Of a DNA stretch of 64,000 bases, positions 31,861 through 43,404 are shown piece by piece. This DNA comes from Diphasiastrum complanatum (Eukaryota; Streptophyta; Lycopodiopsida; Lycopodiales; Lycopodiaceae). The notes beneath the pieces are model-generated. The model searched no databases. It was not told the origin of the DNA and worked only from the letters and a program-made list of their open reading frames with translations. Made by a program: the position numbers and the translations under genes. Position 1 is the stretch's first letter, and each line of letters opens with the position of its first letter. The DNA is taken from assembly GCA_029204225.1 (NCBI GenBank), contig CM055109.1, forward strand, positions 42,813,862-42,877,861. The letters run 5' to 3'.

Positions 31861-32640
31861 TCTCTTCTTCTTGTAACAATCACTTGCAAAGTATCTTTTG
31901 TTGCCACAATAGAAGCACTTGAGCTTTGATCTGTCCTTCTTTTTGCCATTTGAAAAAGCATCCACTTGGTCTTACCTTTTAGACCACTTACTTTTGACTT
32001 TGCCCTTGAATTTGCCCTTTGTGAATATAGCCTCCTCTTGAAGTGTCAATGTAGATCCACCTCTTGCTTGAAGCCTATATTCTTCATTGATCAAGATCTC
32101 TTGAAGATCCATCAAACTTGGCAAATTCTTTTGAATAGCAATACCTTGAACAATGTTAGCATGAGCATCCAACAATCCATTAAGAATCACTTGAACAAGC
32201 TCTCCTTCCTTAATGCTCTCATCAATGCAAGCCAACTCATCACTCAATGCTTTCATCCTCAAAACAAAAGTACTTGGACTTTCTTCATTCTTTTGCAAAC
32301 AAAAAAAGATGTGCCTTCTTAGAGTCAACACTCTAGAAGTAGACTTGGATTCATAAAGCTTCTTCAATGAATCCCAAGCATCCTTAGATGAAGTACACTT
32401 ACCAACTTCCTTGAGAAGCTCATTGGTAACATTCATCTTGATAATGTCTAGAGCCCTTTTGGCTCTCTTATCATACCTCATTTGATCTTGTTGTCTTGCT
32501 GGTCTCTCCTCTAAACCTACAACAATATCCAAAACATTATTCATCTCAAAAAGTGATTCCTCACTTTCCACAATGAATAGTTACTTGAGATAAGCCTATC
32601 ATTGGCTTCCAACATGACTCCACTTGAGGTTTCCCATTTA
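31861..32640 (-). pseudogene. Copia element F: gag
   Basis: Minus strand: YSLWKVR-like start near 32580, LDIVVGLEERPARQQDQMRY, KRALDIIKMNVTNELLKEVG, SKDAWDSLKKLYESKSTSR, ELVQVILNGLLDAHANIVQG, then KCFYCGNKRYFASDCYKKK, a zinc knuckle with one altered position (R for G before the aromatic). It is truncated at 31861 just after the knuckle. It is a distinct family from A and C. A stop lies near the N-terminus. Confidence 0.85.
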
Positions 32641-33231
32641 GCAATGACCTGATCTTCCTTTTTAGCCTGTTTCAATGCACAAAGCACTCCTTTGAACAAC
32701 AACAAATGTTTTCAAAATAAATCACAAAGATTTGAAACTATCTCAAAAATTCTCTTCTAGCAATTATACCAAGCAAATCAACACATAGAATCATGGAATC
32801 TTGATATGATCTATCCTCAATCTAATGAATTTTGCCACTTCCTTAGATTGAAACACACTCAAATGAAGTCCAGCAACCTCACTATCTAGAGATCCAATCA
32901 AAATTAGGGTTTTGACAAAATCACAAAAAATTGACTATTCCAAATCAACATGCAAATGCTGAAAATTTGATATGCAATCTATTAGCCACCATTAGGCAAA
33001 TCCAATGATCCAAAAATGGGCCAAATCCAACATGTGAAATCAAAAATCGAAATTGATCAAGTTTGCGAACATATATAGGGCTTTGGTCTACAAAAAATCC
33101 AATCTACAAAAGCAAAAAACTTGATTTTGGTGTAGAATCCTCTCTAGCATGCTCTAGCCTTGATATCTTCACCAAATCATTGATAGATATGATTTTCTCC
33201 TTCATAACCTAAAACACAAGCTCTGATACCA
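32641..33231 (-). promoter_or_regulatory. F leader and primer-binding site
   Basis: Non-coding leader ending at TGGTATCAGAGC (33231-33220 on the minus strand), complementary to initiator tRNA-Met. Confidence 0.8.
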
Positions 33232-33727
33232 TGTGAAAGATTTCAGATCATTGATGATCCAATCCACAAAAAGATCTTGGGTTACCAAAAAAGCTACTCT
33301 ACCAATCTCACGAATGTAGAAAAATCAACATCTACACACAAAATGAGATGCAAACTCTAATAGAACTTGATAAACATGAATCAAAAGATAAAGTACTGTT
33401 GTTATCCGTACAAAACCAGCAAGCTACTATATTTCACATGTGTGGATCCAAAAAGAGCAAATATAGATCATTCTACACATAGAATTTCATGCAATCACAA
33501 GTATAGTGCACCAATGGATAGTAGAACCCAAGAGAACCATGTATAGGCATGAAATGAGATAGAGAAGAGAGAAGATATGTCTCTTCATGAGTTATATACT
33601 TTTATAGCAAGTCCAGACCCTATTTGGCCACTTGGCTTTCCCACCAAATTGCTAATCCTACTATTTTTGGGTCTAGATTCAAAGTACCCAGCATTCAAAT
33701 TTAACAAACAAAACTCAAACTCGACTT
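33232..33727 (-). repeat. F 5' LTR (D family), truncated
   Basis: It begins next to the primer site and matches the D-family LTRs at 18545-19002 and 62735-63105. The outer end is missing; at 33728 it passes into RT sequence on the other strand. Confidence 0.82.
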
Positions 33728-33940
33728 CTAAAAGATCCTATTAAGGGAGATGAAAGATCCTTCAAGGACATTACCCTTTTTAGGAATCTTATTGGCTCCT
33801 TGATTTTCTTGACCATGACTAGGCCTGATTTGAGCTATCATTGGAAATTGGTTAAGAGTCTTGAGCTATATATCTTCAACACATGATTATAGATTGCTCT
33901 ACAAAAGTGAAAATCTATCTATTCTTGGCTACTCGTGTGG
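33728..33940 (+). pseudogene. C-like RT/RNase H scrap
   Basis: Plus strand: DPIKGDERSFKDITLFRNLI, GSLIFLTMTRPDLS, then after a small deletion HWKLVKS and later a GYS-like end. It matches the RT-RNase H junction of the C family in opposite orientation to its neighbours. It is truncated on both sides. Confidence 0.8.
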
Positions 33941-35544
33941 TGACCCGATTATGGCAATTTATCAATTTTAGGACTTTTAAATTGTTAAATCTTAAGACTT
34001 TTTCTTTGCCGCTATGTATAGCCTATTTATTAGTTGTATTCAACATGGTATGAGTTAAATCTGTTCTATGCACTAAGGCCATTTTACTACTTATGAATCT
34101 GGCATATGGCTATGCCTAGCCGTTGCTCTTTTAAGTGATATCTAAATCGCATAGTATACACTAAGACACTTGACTCTTGCATGAAGACATACTTGTTCAG
34201 GAAGGTTATCAAAATGTATGTCATATTTTGACCTTTTAAAGACCAAATCAATTCATTTCAAGGTAGATGTCAACATACACTATTGTAATAGGCAGGCTTC
34301 CACTTTATTAAGGCCAAGGTGCAATGGAATTGAAATGTAGCTAAAGGCTACTACCTTTACTTCAAAGGCACATTCCAAGTCCTTATGGGGCCACTCACTG
34401 AAATTATGTAGGGCTCCATTGCAGTTTTGAAGAGCCTAGATCTATCCTGCCACACATGGTTTTTCACAGATTTTTTAGGGCAACAAAGAAGAAGCTACAC
34501 TTCATCAAAGGACCTAACGATCTAGTGGCTATTCCTAGGCAACATTTCGATGGTTTCCTTGCTACACAATCCTACAAGTGGTTATGGATATTTGCAGACA
34601 CCCTATGACTTCTACACCTTTCATGAGGCTATTTTTCTACCTCTAGAGGTGGCCAACAATCACTATCTTCCATGTAGGTCCTCATCGGCTATTTATCATA
34701 TTCATGGCAGCCTCTAGTGCCCTCCCAAGTCATTTTCTAGATGATGTTCAACAATTAGCAGGCGATTCTTCATCAGCAACCATCATAATCTTCTCATTTG
34801 ATTGTTTCTAAATAGTTCCATTTGGCAGTGCACATCTTCTTTATCATTAATGCATTCTTTCCACGCATTTCTTAGCGGCAGCCATGTAGGTTAGAAGCGG
34901 CCCTCAACAAGTCATATGGGCAAGTTTTCAAACAACCACCAGTGCATACAAGACATTTCTTGTGTCTTCCTACCTCCATCAACAACCTACTTCAGCGATC
35001 TCCTTCAACCTATTGTTTTTCCTTTCATGAGGCATCAATCTTGTTTCTAACTGCTGACCTCTGTGGCAGCATATTGCTGGCCTAAAAGCACTTGAGAACA
35101 TTTGTCAAATGTCCATTTGCTTGTCTCTTGCAGTAGTTGCAGAAGTCCCTTTCCCTCTTGCACGAGTTTCTCTTGGTTATATTATGCCAGGCTTTTCCAT
35201 TCGCATCCATACTATTCCTTATGTTCTTTTCTACAGGAGAGAAAGGGTAGGAGCTCTGTCTCTGCCCGTTCTTGAGTAGAAATAACTCTTTCCTCTCCCT
35301 TCTTCCTAGTAGGAAGAAGATGATTATCATTGTATTTATCTACAGATATTGGTGCACTCATGAATGGAATCTATTTTCTGTAATAATCACTGTTCTATAA
35401 TGAATGATTCAGTACATTGATATACCGTGTCCTAGTCATGCTGAAACATACAACTGGTTTATTCATACTAGTACAATTATGTTTTCTGTCAGATTATGAA
35501 AAGTAGGATGAGAGGGGATGTGTGATTCTCCAAGTCATTTTGCA
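33941..35544. other. Unknown 1.6 kb, possibly a long LTR
   Basis: It begins TGTGGTGACCCGATT (about 33937), a start like that of many plant gypsy LTRs, and shows no significant open frame apart from short chance ones. A purine run GGATGAGAGGGGATG precedes TGTGATTC near 35505-35525. No second copy exists in the window to define its ends. Confidence 0.3.
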
Positions 35545-36213
35545 GATTGCTTAGCTACTGAGTTAGAACTGGAGGATTTCCATCACTATCATTCAAAGAT
35601 AAGTAACCAATCCTATTTTTAATACGAAGAATTCTACTCTCCTTAGCTACAAGCACACTATGAAGCTTTTCAATGCTAGGAAGTAGATCTTGAATGACAA
35701 ATGTTTGAACTAGATTAGAGTACTCATTCCCTAATCCATTCAAAATAACTTGAACTAACTCATTGTCTTGGATCTTATCACCTATAGAAGACAACTCTCT
35801 ATTCAATGATTTGATCCTAAGAACATGATCTTGGGCACTTTCATTACTTCCTTTCATGCTTTGAAGGATTTGGTTTCTTAGCATGAGTACTCTTGAGGTA
35901 TTATTAGATTCATAAATAGACTTTAATGAATCCCATGCCTCTTTGGCCGATATACAAGATGAAACTTCTTTTAGTAAGTCATTACTTACATTCATTTTCA
36001 AGCAATGTAATGCCAATCTAGATTTCTTCTTGTATCTTACCAATTCTTGTCCATCTTGAGGTTCTTCTACCTCACCAAGGATGCCTCACCAAGGACAATG
36101 CCATAGAGATCATGAAGTACTAGTAAAGGCTCCATTATCACTTTCCAAATGGCATAGTTAGTGGATGTGAGCCTCTCATTGGCTTCAAGCAAGAATCCAC
36201 CCATTGATGCCAT
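35545..36213 (-). pseudogene. Copia element G: gag
   Basis: The start MASMGGFLLEANERLTSTN is at 36213. After a short insertion or shift near 36070 (GEASLVR) the frame resumes with RYKKKSRLALHCLKMNVSND, KEAWDSLKSIYESNNTSR, LRIKSLNRELSSIGDK and IEKLHSVLVAKESR. It is cut at about 35545 before the zinc knuckle. It is close to J gag. Confidence 0.86.
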
Positions 36214-36788
36214 TTTTTTAATGAAAAAGCACTTGAAACTTAATATAGTTTCACTTGGAGATCTGAACCTAAGATGTCTTTTAGAAACTTGAAAGCTTAT
36301 AGATGTCACCCTATCACTCTTTGAACAAATCTAGAATGATGGATTATCAATCTCCCTCACAAAATCACCCCTCAATCTATTATTTTTGGCAATCTTTCTC
36401 TCTCAACTTCAATGCACACTCAAAACATCTGAAAACCAGATTTAATGTACTTGAATCAAGCTTTAAATCAACTATATGATTGATCTAGACCAAGAACAAA
36501 TAAAAGGAATAGAAACAATGCATGAGAAAGCTTGAAAAATGCACTAGTTTTGGGTGTATGATGGTAATAATGTACCAAAACTATATTTTATTGTTCAAAA
36601 CAAGTGTTGTATGGCCCCACACATGTGGAAAGTACACCTGAATCAGCCCACAACAATATTTGGTACAAAAATATTGACTCTAGCTATCCAATCAAACTCA
36701 CCACCTCAAGATTAGTTAGTTTCCAAAAACTTACTGATTTAGGTGTGGTTTATGATCATTGCCATCAATGTACTTGGCTCTAATACCA
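36214..36788 (-). promoter_or_regulatory. G leader and primer-binding site
   Basis: Leader followed on the minus strand by TGGTATTAGAGCC (36788-36776), a one-base variant of the usual primer site. Confidence 0.75.
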
Positions 36789-37627
36789 TGTGAAAATAAG
36801 GACCAAGAATGGATCACAAACATATCCACAAGAGAGGTTGGGTGTTCGATTCAATTGATCTACCAATCTACACAAGATTAGTGCAGTTTAGATCAATTTT
36901 CCATCAAAAAATCTAACAAAAACAATCAATGATGATCAAAACTAAGGCCTACTGGTTTCGCACGTGTGAAGACCTGTACCTATATAGCTTGTAGATAGAT
37001 ATTGAAGTACTAACAAGTTAGAATGCTAAGGAATTACAAAACATCAAGACTAGCATTGAAATAACACAAGATATGCCTCCAAAACCAAGATTTCACTTCC
37101 TTGATGATTATGGCCAAATGAGGCTCTATATATACATGAGTGGGAGCTTGAGCTGCTACTAACTCAACCGATTTAGCACGTGTGAGAGTGCCTAGTCACC
37201 AATGGATCTACTAATCACGTCAACTTGGCACATGGTCCATGACTTTCTTGTTTTAAGCCACCTCCTTGATTTTGGACAATTTTCCTAATTTATAGGAACT
37301 TGGATAGCTATCTTCTACAAGTGCAAACTCACATGCTACTAATATTTCCACATGTGTGAGCAATCCTCTACACATCGGAGATCACTCCCAATCTCATGGT
37401 ATAGCACTTCCTACCAATAAAATGATGCCAAGTGGTATATCACTAAAAAACTAGATTTTGGTCATTTTAGCCACTAGATTTCAAATAGAATGATATGTAC
37501 AAACTATATGACTAATCTAAATGACATGATCCTTTATTTCACATGTGAGAACAGGCTCCACACATGTGTAATGCTAATATATACATGGATGTTTCCTAGA
37601 TCAAGCAAGATTTTGACTATTTTCACA
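36789..37627 (-). repeat. G 5' LTR
   Basis: 839 bp, TG...CA on the plus strand (TGTGAAAATAAGG to ATTTTCACA). On the minus strand it has a TATA-like TATATATAGAGCC (about 37135-37120). It shares motifs with fragment K at 40598-41450. It abuts RT sequence of H at 37628. Confidence 0.78.
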
Positions 37628-38425
37628 AAGACAACATTTCTACATGGAGAAATCCAAGAAAAACTATATTTTACAACCTGAAGCCTATGAGATAAAGGGC
37701 CAAGAGCATAAAGTCTGTAGACTGCATAAAGCCATATATGGGCTAAAACAAGCTCCACGTGCCTAGTTTGATAGTATAAACTCATATTGATTTCAATCCA
37801 AACAATACTGATTGTAATGTACAACATTTTAATAGTAGATCAATGATCATTGCACTTTATGTGGACAATGCATTATTATTTAGCAATGATAAATCACTAT
37901 TGTCAAAGTAATAAGTCAAATATTTCAAAAAAAATTGACATGATTGATCTAGATGAAGTACATCACTTATTCAGCATTCAAGTCATTAGAGATAAAGTAA
38001 ACATGATGCTTTATCCTTGTCAACACTTATATATCCATAACATGATGTAGAAATACAACATGGGTGACTACAAGCCCATTGATTCACCAATTGTTCTTGG
38101 CTACAAGCTCTCAAAAGATATGTGTCTTAAGGATATATCAAAAGACTTAAATTCTACACATTACCCTTATCAATCCTTGATTGAGTCATTGATGTATGCA
38201 ATGGTCTGTACTAGACCAAATCTAGCCTTTACAATCATTACACTTAGTCAATTTATGACAAATCTAGGATTATAACATTGGAAGCCTCTAAAAAGAGTCA
38301 TGAAGTACATTCAAAGTACCAAAGCCTATGCACTATGCTATGAAGGAACCATTTCTACAGGATCAACTCTATATGGGCATATTTATTGAGATTGGTATGG
38401 AGATCCATATACCAGAAAACAACTT
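37628..38425 (+). pseudogene. Copia element H: RT and RNase H remnant
   Basis: Plus strand: KTTFLHGEIQEKLY, after a shift LQPEAYEIKGQEHKVCRLHK and YGLKQAPRA, then a degenerate VDN-like catalytic region, GDYKPIDSPIVLGYKLSK, SLMYAMVCTRPNLAFTI and HWKPLKRVMKYIQSTKAYAL. Many stops and shifts; the YVDD box is damaged (LYVDNALL). It is one of the oldest-looking elements here. The upstream part is missing because G lies at its left edge. It ends in an R repeat at about 38430. Confidence 0.82.
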
Positions 38426-38429
38426 TTGG

Positions 38430-38735
38430 TTGCTTCATCCAATTTCAGGGGAGTTTAGCGTGTTAGGAAGTGCTTGACGAGCGCTTCCCAATGATATGTT
38501 AGATGGAATACTTCCAAACTACGGTTAAAAAGTTATAGCAAGTAAAAAATATGGAGATTTTATTAATCATAATTTTTTGAGTCCACATTAAAAATGACAT
38601 AACTTTCTAGTGGTAAGTCCAATTTCAGCGGAGGTTGGTGCCTCAGAAAGTGCTCGCTTTCCAATGATATGTTACATGACATACTTTTGAGGTACGGTTA
38701 AAAAGTTATGGCAAGTCAAAGGTATTAGTTGAAAA
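38430..38735 (+). repeat. Dispersed repeat R, two tandem copies
   Basis: Two related units of about 110-125 bp (38430-38548 and 38617-38733). Each has CCAATTTCAG, an AAGTGCT word, CCAATGATATGTTA, and ends GGTTAAAAAGTTATRGCAAG. A third unit lies in the TIR element at 49683-49805. Confidence 0.75.
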
Positions 38736-38759
38736 TAGTGTATAATAATACAAAAGTGC

Positions 38760-40215
38760 ATTTCTACCCAAAAAAATTAGTGTCCTTGAAAGCCCATGTT
38801 GTACCACCAAACCATGCTTTTAGCCATTTCCTCCTCTGACTCGGATTTTGGACATTGCTCCTTTGACAGCTTCAAACCAGGGTCGAGTGAGAAGTGGTTC
38901 AGTTTGCACTTGGCCATTCCATATTTTTTCAATACATTGGTGAGATATCTCTGCTGGCTGATGAAAATCTACCTACTGGGTCGAATTTAAAAAATCTGAA
39001 TTCCAAGACAGTAGTGTGCAGGACTCATATCTATCAACTTGTATTCTTGTGCTAACAAGCATTTGGTATCCTCCAACAAATTTAAATTGTTACTAAACAG
39101 TAGCGTGTCATCAACATAAAGAGTGATGATTATGAAGGAATTTGATATAGATTTAAAATAAACATTTGAGTCTGTCAAGTTTGGAAAAAAATCATTTTCG
39201 AGTAGAAATGTATTTATTTTCTGAAACCAGACTCTTGGAGATTGTTTTAAACCATACAGAGCTTTGTGAATTTTACATATCCTTTAGCTCATATCCTTCT
39301 GGCTGGGACATGTAGATCTCTTCTTCAATGATGCCATTGAGGAATGCAGTTTGGACATCCATTTGGTGAACTTCGAGGTCGGCTGTAGCTGCATAGGAAA
39401 GAAGTAAACGAATTGAAACATACTTTATCACATAACTAAAGGTTTTTGAATAATTCAGATCTGGAATATGAGAGAAGCCTTTAACTACCAATATATTCTT
39501 GTATCAATTTATTTTTCCTTCAACATCATACTTCACCTTGAACAACCACTTGCATGGGATCGGATTTTGAACATTTGGTAGCTCAATTACAGTCCACATT
39601 TGATTCTCAATCAAAGAATAAAATTCTACATCCATGGCTGCTTTCCACTAGTAAGCATCAAGTGTTGACATTGCCTCATCAACTGTCTGGTTCCTGCACA
39701 AAATAATAGGCCGGATCATCCATGAATCGAGATGGAGGCTATTTGGGTTGATGTGATCATTTGGGTGATGTTGTTTTTTTGAGTTAGTATCGATTTTCTG
39801 TTGTTTGACCTTTGGGTCGAATTTCGAATTTTCGATCCTTGGATCAGATTTTAAATTTTCATTTCTTCTTGGATCAAATTTTGACTGTTCGATTATTGGG
39901 TCGGATTTTTCTGGAGTTTTTCCTTTGTGGTCAAAAAAGTGGTCTTCCATGAATATGACATCTCTGCTCATGAATGTCTTCTGAGTGATCAGGTTGTAGA
40001 GCTTGTATGTCTTGTGATCTGGAGAGTAGCCAATGAAAATCAAAAAATTTGAAAGTATCAGATTTATTCTTCAAAAAGTAAGCAGCAGTTCTCCTAGAGA
40101 AGTCATCAATAAAAGTCAAAAAATAAAAGCTCTCCTTGTGGAAGGAGTTTGCATTGGCCCACAAAGGTCACTTTGTACAAGATCGGGCCTTGGCATTCTG
40201 CGAGTAAACTTTTTG
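38760..40215 (-). pseudogene. Copia element I: decayed pol
   Basis: Minus strand, from 5': a small integrase piece (SFYFLTFIDDFSR, YFLKNKSDTFKFF), a jump over the integrase core to FIGYSPDHKTYKLYNLITQK, a linker with repeats of the SKFDP type, RT with SIRLLLSYAATADLEVHQMD, VQTAFLNGIIEEEIYMSQPE, and LYVDDTLLF in 38987-39178. Frames are broken between each piece. The linker repeat (SKFDP/LKSDP at least four times) is unusual. It is a different family from A and C. Confidence 0.85.
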
Positions 40216-40228
40216 TGAGAAAAAAAAA

Positions 40229-40597
40229 ATTGAATGTTTCTTAATCAGAATTGTGCCAAAATTTGGAAGTTAAAAAACATTTTTGGCCTTGTGTTAGAAA
40301 AAGAAAAAAAAACATTTGACTGAATCACTTGGCACACCGGCGTGCCAAGTGATTTGGAAACAAAAAAATTTCTTGCAGCCGACCGCCTTAGCACGCCAAC
40401 GTGCTAAGGTGGTTGGCTACTAGGATAGATTTTTTGTTTTGTTTTGCAGCCCACCACCATAGCACGCCGGCGTGCTAAGGTGGTCGGCTAAACAAATTTT
40501 TTTTTTTTACTTGGCATGCCGACGTGCCAAGTGATTCAGTCAAAAATTTTAACTATGTGCCAAACCACAATTCTTACTAATAAACATTCAAGTAGTG
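40229..40597. repeat. Foldback element with four nested palindromes
   Basis: Outer arms TTGAATGTTTMTTARTMAG and AGAATTGTG face each other at the two ends. Next inward, GACTGAATCACTTGGC pairs with its complement near 40530. Inside are four 22-bp palindromes at 40328-40349, 40387-40408, 40458-40479 and 40510-40531, each of the form CTTRGCAYGCC...GTGCYAAG. The right end reads CACTACTTG when reversed, like a CACTA terminus. Confidence 0.75.
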
Positions 40598-41450
40598 GCA
40601 TACAAAAAATAGGACACCATGTGCTATCTTTTTATTGACTCATGGCAAGAAAGAAACTCGCAAAAAATTTACTCATAGAATGTCAAAGCCCTACAAGATC
40701 TAGCAAATCTCTAGAAGTATGAACAGAATCTAAAGTAATAGAGGAAAGATCTTGCACTAAGTTTTGTGAAAAATGCAAAAATAAGCTTGGTAGAGGCCAA
40801 AAATCTTGTATATAGATAAACACACATGTGTCAAGCCTGTTCCCACGTGTGAAAATAGTGTACTTGTCATGTACCATAATCATATATGTTGTACATATGA
40901 TTTAATTCAAGTTCTAGTGGCTAAAATGGCCAAAAACTAGTTTTCTAGATAAATGACACATGGCATCAATCTATTGATTGCATGTTGCACATGCTCTGGT
41001 TAGGTGTCATATCCCATGTGTAGAGAACAGCTCACACGTGTGGAATAAGCTGAAGTAGGCAAATTTTGACTTCTAGAAGATTTCCAAATAGATCTCCATA
41101 TAGAAGAAAAATGGACCAAAAGTGCCCAAAATAGAAGGTTTTGTCCAAGTGTCAGTTTTGCATGATGAATCATTATATGACAAAGCACCTTCACACATGT
41201 GGGATCAGAGGGATGATCACTAACACGAGATTCCACTTATTGTATATATAGAGCCACATTTGGCCATAATCAGTGTGAGACACCAATCTTGGTTTTGGAA
41301 GCAATTTGAGTGATTCTCTCCATTTGTCTACATTTGTTTGATTGTTTTGAGATTCTATCAAAGTGTACTTGATTTTCAGGTTGGAGTCCGTACTCAGACA
41401 ATGTTTCACACGTGTGAAACCAGAAAGTACACCTACCTTCAATTAATGAT
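40598..41450 (+). repeat. Fragment K, G-family LTR-like
   Basis: The part from about 40800 resembles the G LTR in plus orientation: paired CACATGTGT/CACGTGTG motifs, then TATATATAGAGCCACATTTG near 41240. It contains CACACGTGTG near 41033 and TTTCACACGTGTGAAA near 41406. The ends are not defined. Confidence 0.6.
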
Positions 41451-41553
41451 TGTTTTGACTTCTAGAAGATCTCCAAGTAGATCTCCATATAGAAGGAAAA
41501 TGGACCAAAAGTGCTCAAAATAGAAGGTTTTGTCCAAATGTCAGTTTTGCAAC
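41069..41553 (+). repeat. Direct duplication of about 100 bp in K
   Basis: 41069-41170 and 41454-41553 are near-identical (GACTTCTAGAAGAT to GTCAGTTTTGCA), 385 bases apart. The second copy abuts the copia protease scrap. Confidence 0.85.
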
Positions 41554-41680
41554 TTGCTCCACTATCAATCCACCAAGGATCTAGATCGCCATCATTAGCA
41601 AGCATACATGAAGACATCACAAAAGCATCATCATTTGTATTTTGAACATCCAAACCATCCCCATCAAGAGTAAGATCTCC
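41554..41680 (-). pseudogene. Copia protease scrap
   Basis: Minus strand: LDVQNTNDDAFVMSSCMLAN, DGDLDPWWIDSGAS, the aspartic protease active site of a copia pol. It is truncated after DSGAS by the K duplication and before it by C2 gag. It could belong to F. Confidence 0.8.
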
Positions 41681-41910
41681 CTCAATATCTCATTAGAGAC
41701 ATTCATCTTAATGTAGTGGAGAGCCATCCTAGCTCTCTTTTTGTATTTTTGAACCTCTTGAAGAACTTGTGGTTCTTCTTCAAGGCCAAGAACTATGTCC
41801 ATCACGTCTTGAAGGATCAATATGGACTCCATCCTCATTTTCCAAATTGACTAGTTTGAAGTGGTCAATCTTTGACTTGGTTCCAACAAAAATGAACCCA
41901 TTGAAGACAT
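41681..41910 (-). pseudogene. C2 gag, N-terminal part
   Basis: ATG at 41910 (MSSMGS-like), a TAG at the tyrosine of the SNYSIW motif, then MRMESILILQDVMDIVLGLE, KKRARMALHYIKMNVSNEIL, ending at 41681. The rest of gag lies at 31301-31860. It matches C3 gag almost throughout. Confidence 0.9.
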
Positions 41911-42667
41911 TTGAAGTGAAGAAAACTCAAATGATGAACAATAGATGTTGCTACACACTCTCAATAGGATCCAATAATAGAGTACTATCTCCTCCTATGA
42001 AAGATCTTGCAACTATTCATGAATCGATTCTTACTAGCTACACAAATCTCTCTAACACAAGATCTATTTCACATCAAATGATGGAGTATAGGCAAAGTTA
42101 GGATCAAACACTCTTAGCACGTGTGAAGTACTCTAAGAAACCAAATTTGACTCAAATACAATGATATTGCATGAAACAAAATGGCTAAGATCTCAAAACA
42201 GTGCCTAGATCACATATAGATGAGATTGGCAAGCTTACAACTGTGATTTTGGATCAACCAAGCAATCTCTTGACCAAACCAAATGTGTCCATCCAGGTCT
42301 AGGTTCTCTACCTTACTCTCTTCAAAAGCTTATAACTTTTGATTGGCTCAACCAAATGGAATGAAACTGATTGCATCAGAAACTAGACAAACATAGCTTC
42401 AAAACAAGCTATCAAACAAGATAAATGGATCAAACATGAGAGAGAACTTCCAAACTGAAAATGGATATTCCTCACACGTGTCTAAGCACCTGATTTCGTA
42501 CAGTACTAGGTCAGACGCAATCAATGTCCTTTTGATCTCTTTTGATCCAAGATTGAACAAGATAGCTAGAAAAATGGGCCTTGACAACTTCTAGCTCAAG
42601 ATTGATGAAATTTTTTTCACTTAGATAGATCAAAATGCATGGTAACCTTAGGTAGACTCTGATACCA
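41911..42667 (-). promoter_or_regulatory. C2 leader and primer-binding site
   Basis: Leader closely matching that of C3 (45111-45840). TGGTATCAGAGTC on the minus strand lies at 42667-42655, next to the LTR. Confidence 0.85.
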
Positions 42668-43404
42668 GGTTGAATTTCACACGTGTGGACTGTCCATTAC
42701 ATGTACTGTTGATCTCCTAAGGTGTGTAGATGCACCAAGATCAAGACTAGATTGAGATTCAAAATCTATCTTTGAATCTATGGCAAAAACACACTACTAC
42801 ATGCATTCAATCACTACCAACTCTCACTCACACATGTGGGAAGTATTCAAAAAATAATCTAAGTAAAAACAAGCTGCTCTCCTCGGGTAGAGAGATAAAA
42901 AACATCATGAGCTCTCGGGTAGAGACAGAAAGCTAGAAATCCAATAACTCACAAAATCCATGAAATCACCAAATCAATTAATTACAAAATGAGGAGTACA
43001 ATGATACTAGTAGATCCACGAGCTACCACTATGCTTAACTATGATTGGACCATATTTTGTCACCTCTTGATCCTATTGGATCACTGATCCATGCACCTCT
43101 TAATTCTATTGGACTATATTCAAGCACACCTCAATTTCCTATTGGACCTCACAAGGTTCCACCTCTAAATTCTATTGGACCTCTTGGAATTCATCAAACA
43201 AAAGGTTTACACTTGTCTACACTCCAATTGGCACGTGTTTAGCCTCTTACTCTATTTTGGCTCAATAATGGCATTACAAGTGGAAATGCATAATTTGCCA
43301 TCTATGCCAAATTTATTCCTATCAACATCCTACACCTAGATGCTTGATGTAAAAAACATAAGACCCCTATATCTAACATAGATAATCTTTTTCAATTCTT
43401 CACA
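42668..43404 (-). repeat. C2 5' LTR
   Basis: 737 bp, matching 28285-29021 with about a dozen differences, several of them CG to CA or TG changes. Its first plus-strand base reads G instead of T. Confidence 0.94.

Larger units (their letters stand above)
31861..41680. other. Block of older fragments inside C2 gag
   Basis: The two C2 gag pieces flank this block with only about 10 bases of gag lost. Inside are parts of at least five other elements (F, G, H, I, K), a C-like RT scrap, a foldback element and 1.6 kb of unknown sequence. Most of these pieces are heavily decayed, unlike C2. Confidence 0.75.
28285..43404 (-). mobile_element. Copia element C2 (with 9.8-kb foreign block)
   Basis: Two 737-bp LTRs, with the target duplication TGGTT on both sides (28280-28284 and 43405-43409). 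It is inserted in E at the codons joining KLYN to TTKK. Its gag is interrupted at 31860/41681 by a block of older element fragments. Its LTRs differ at only about a dozen sites by eye. Confidence 0.9.
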
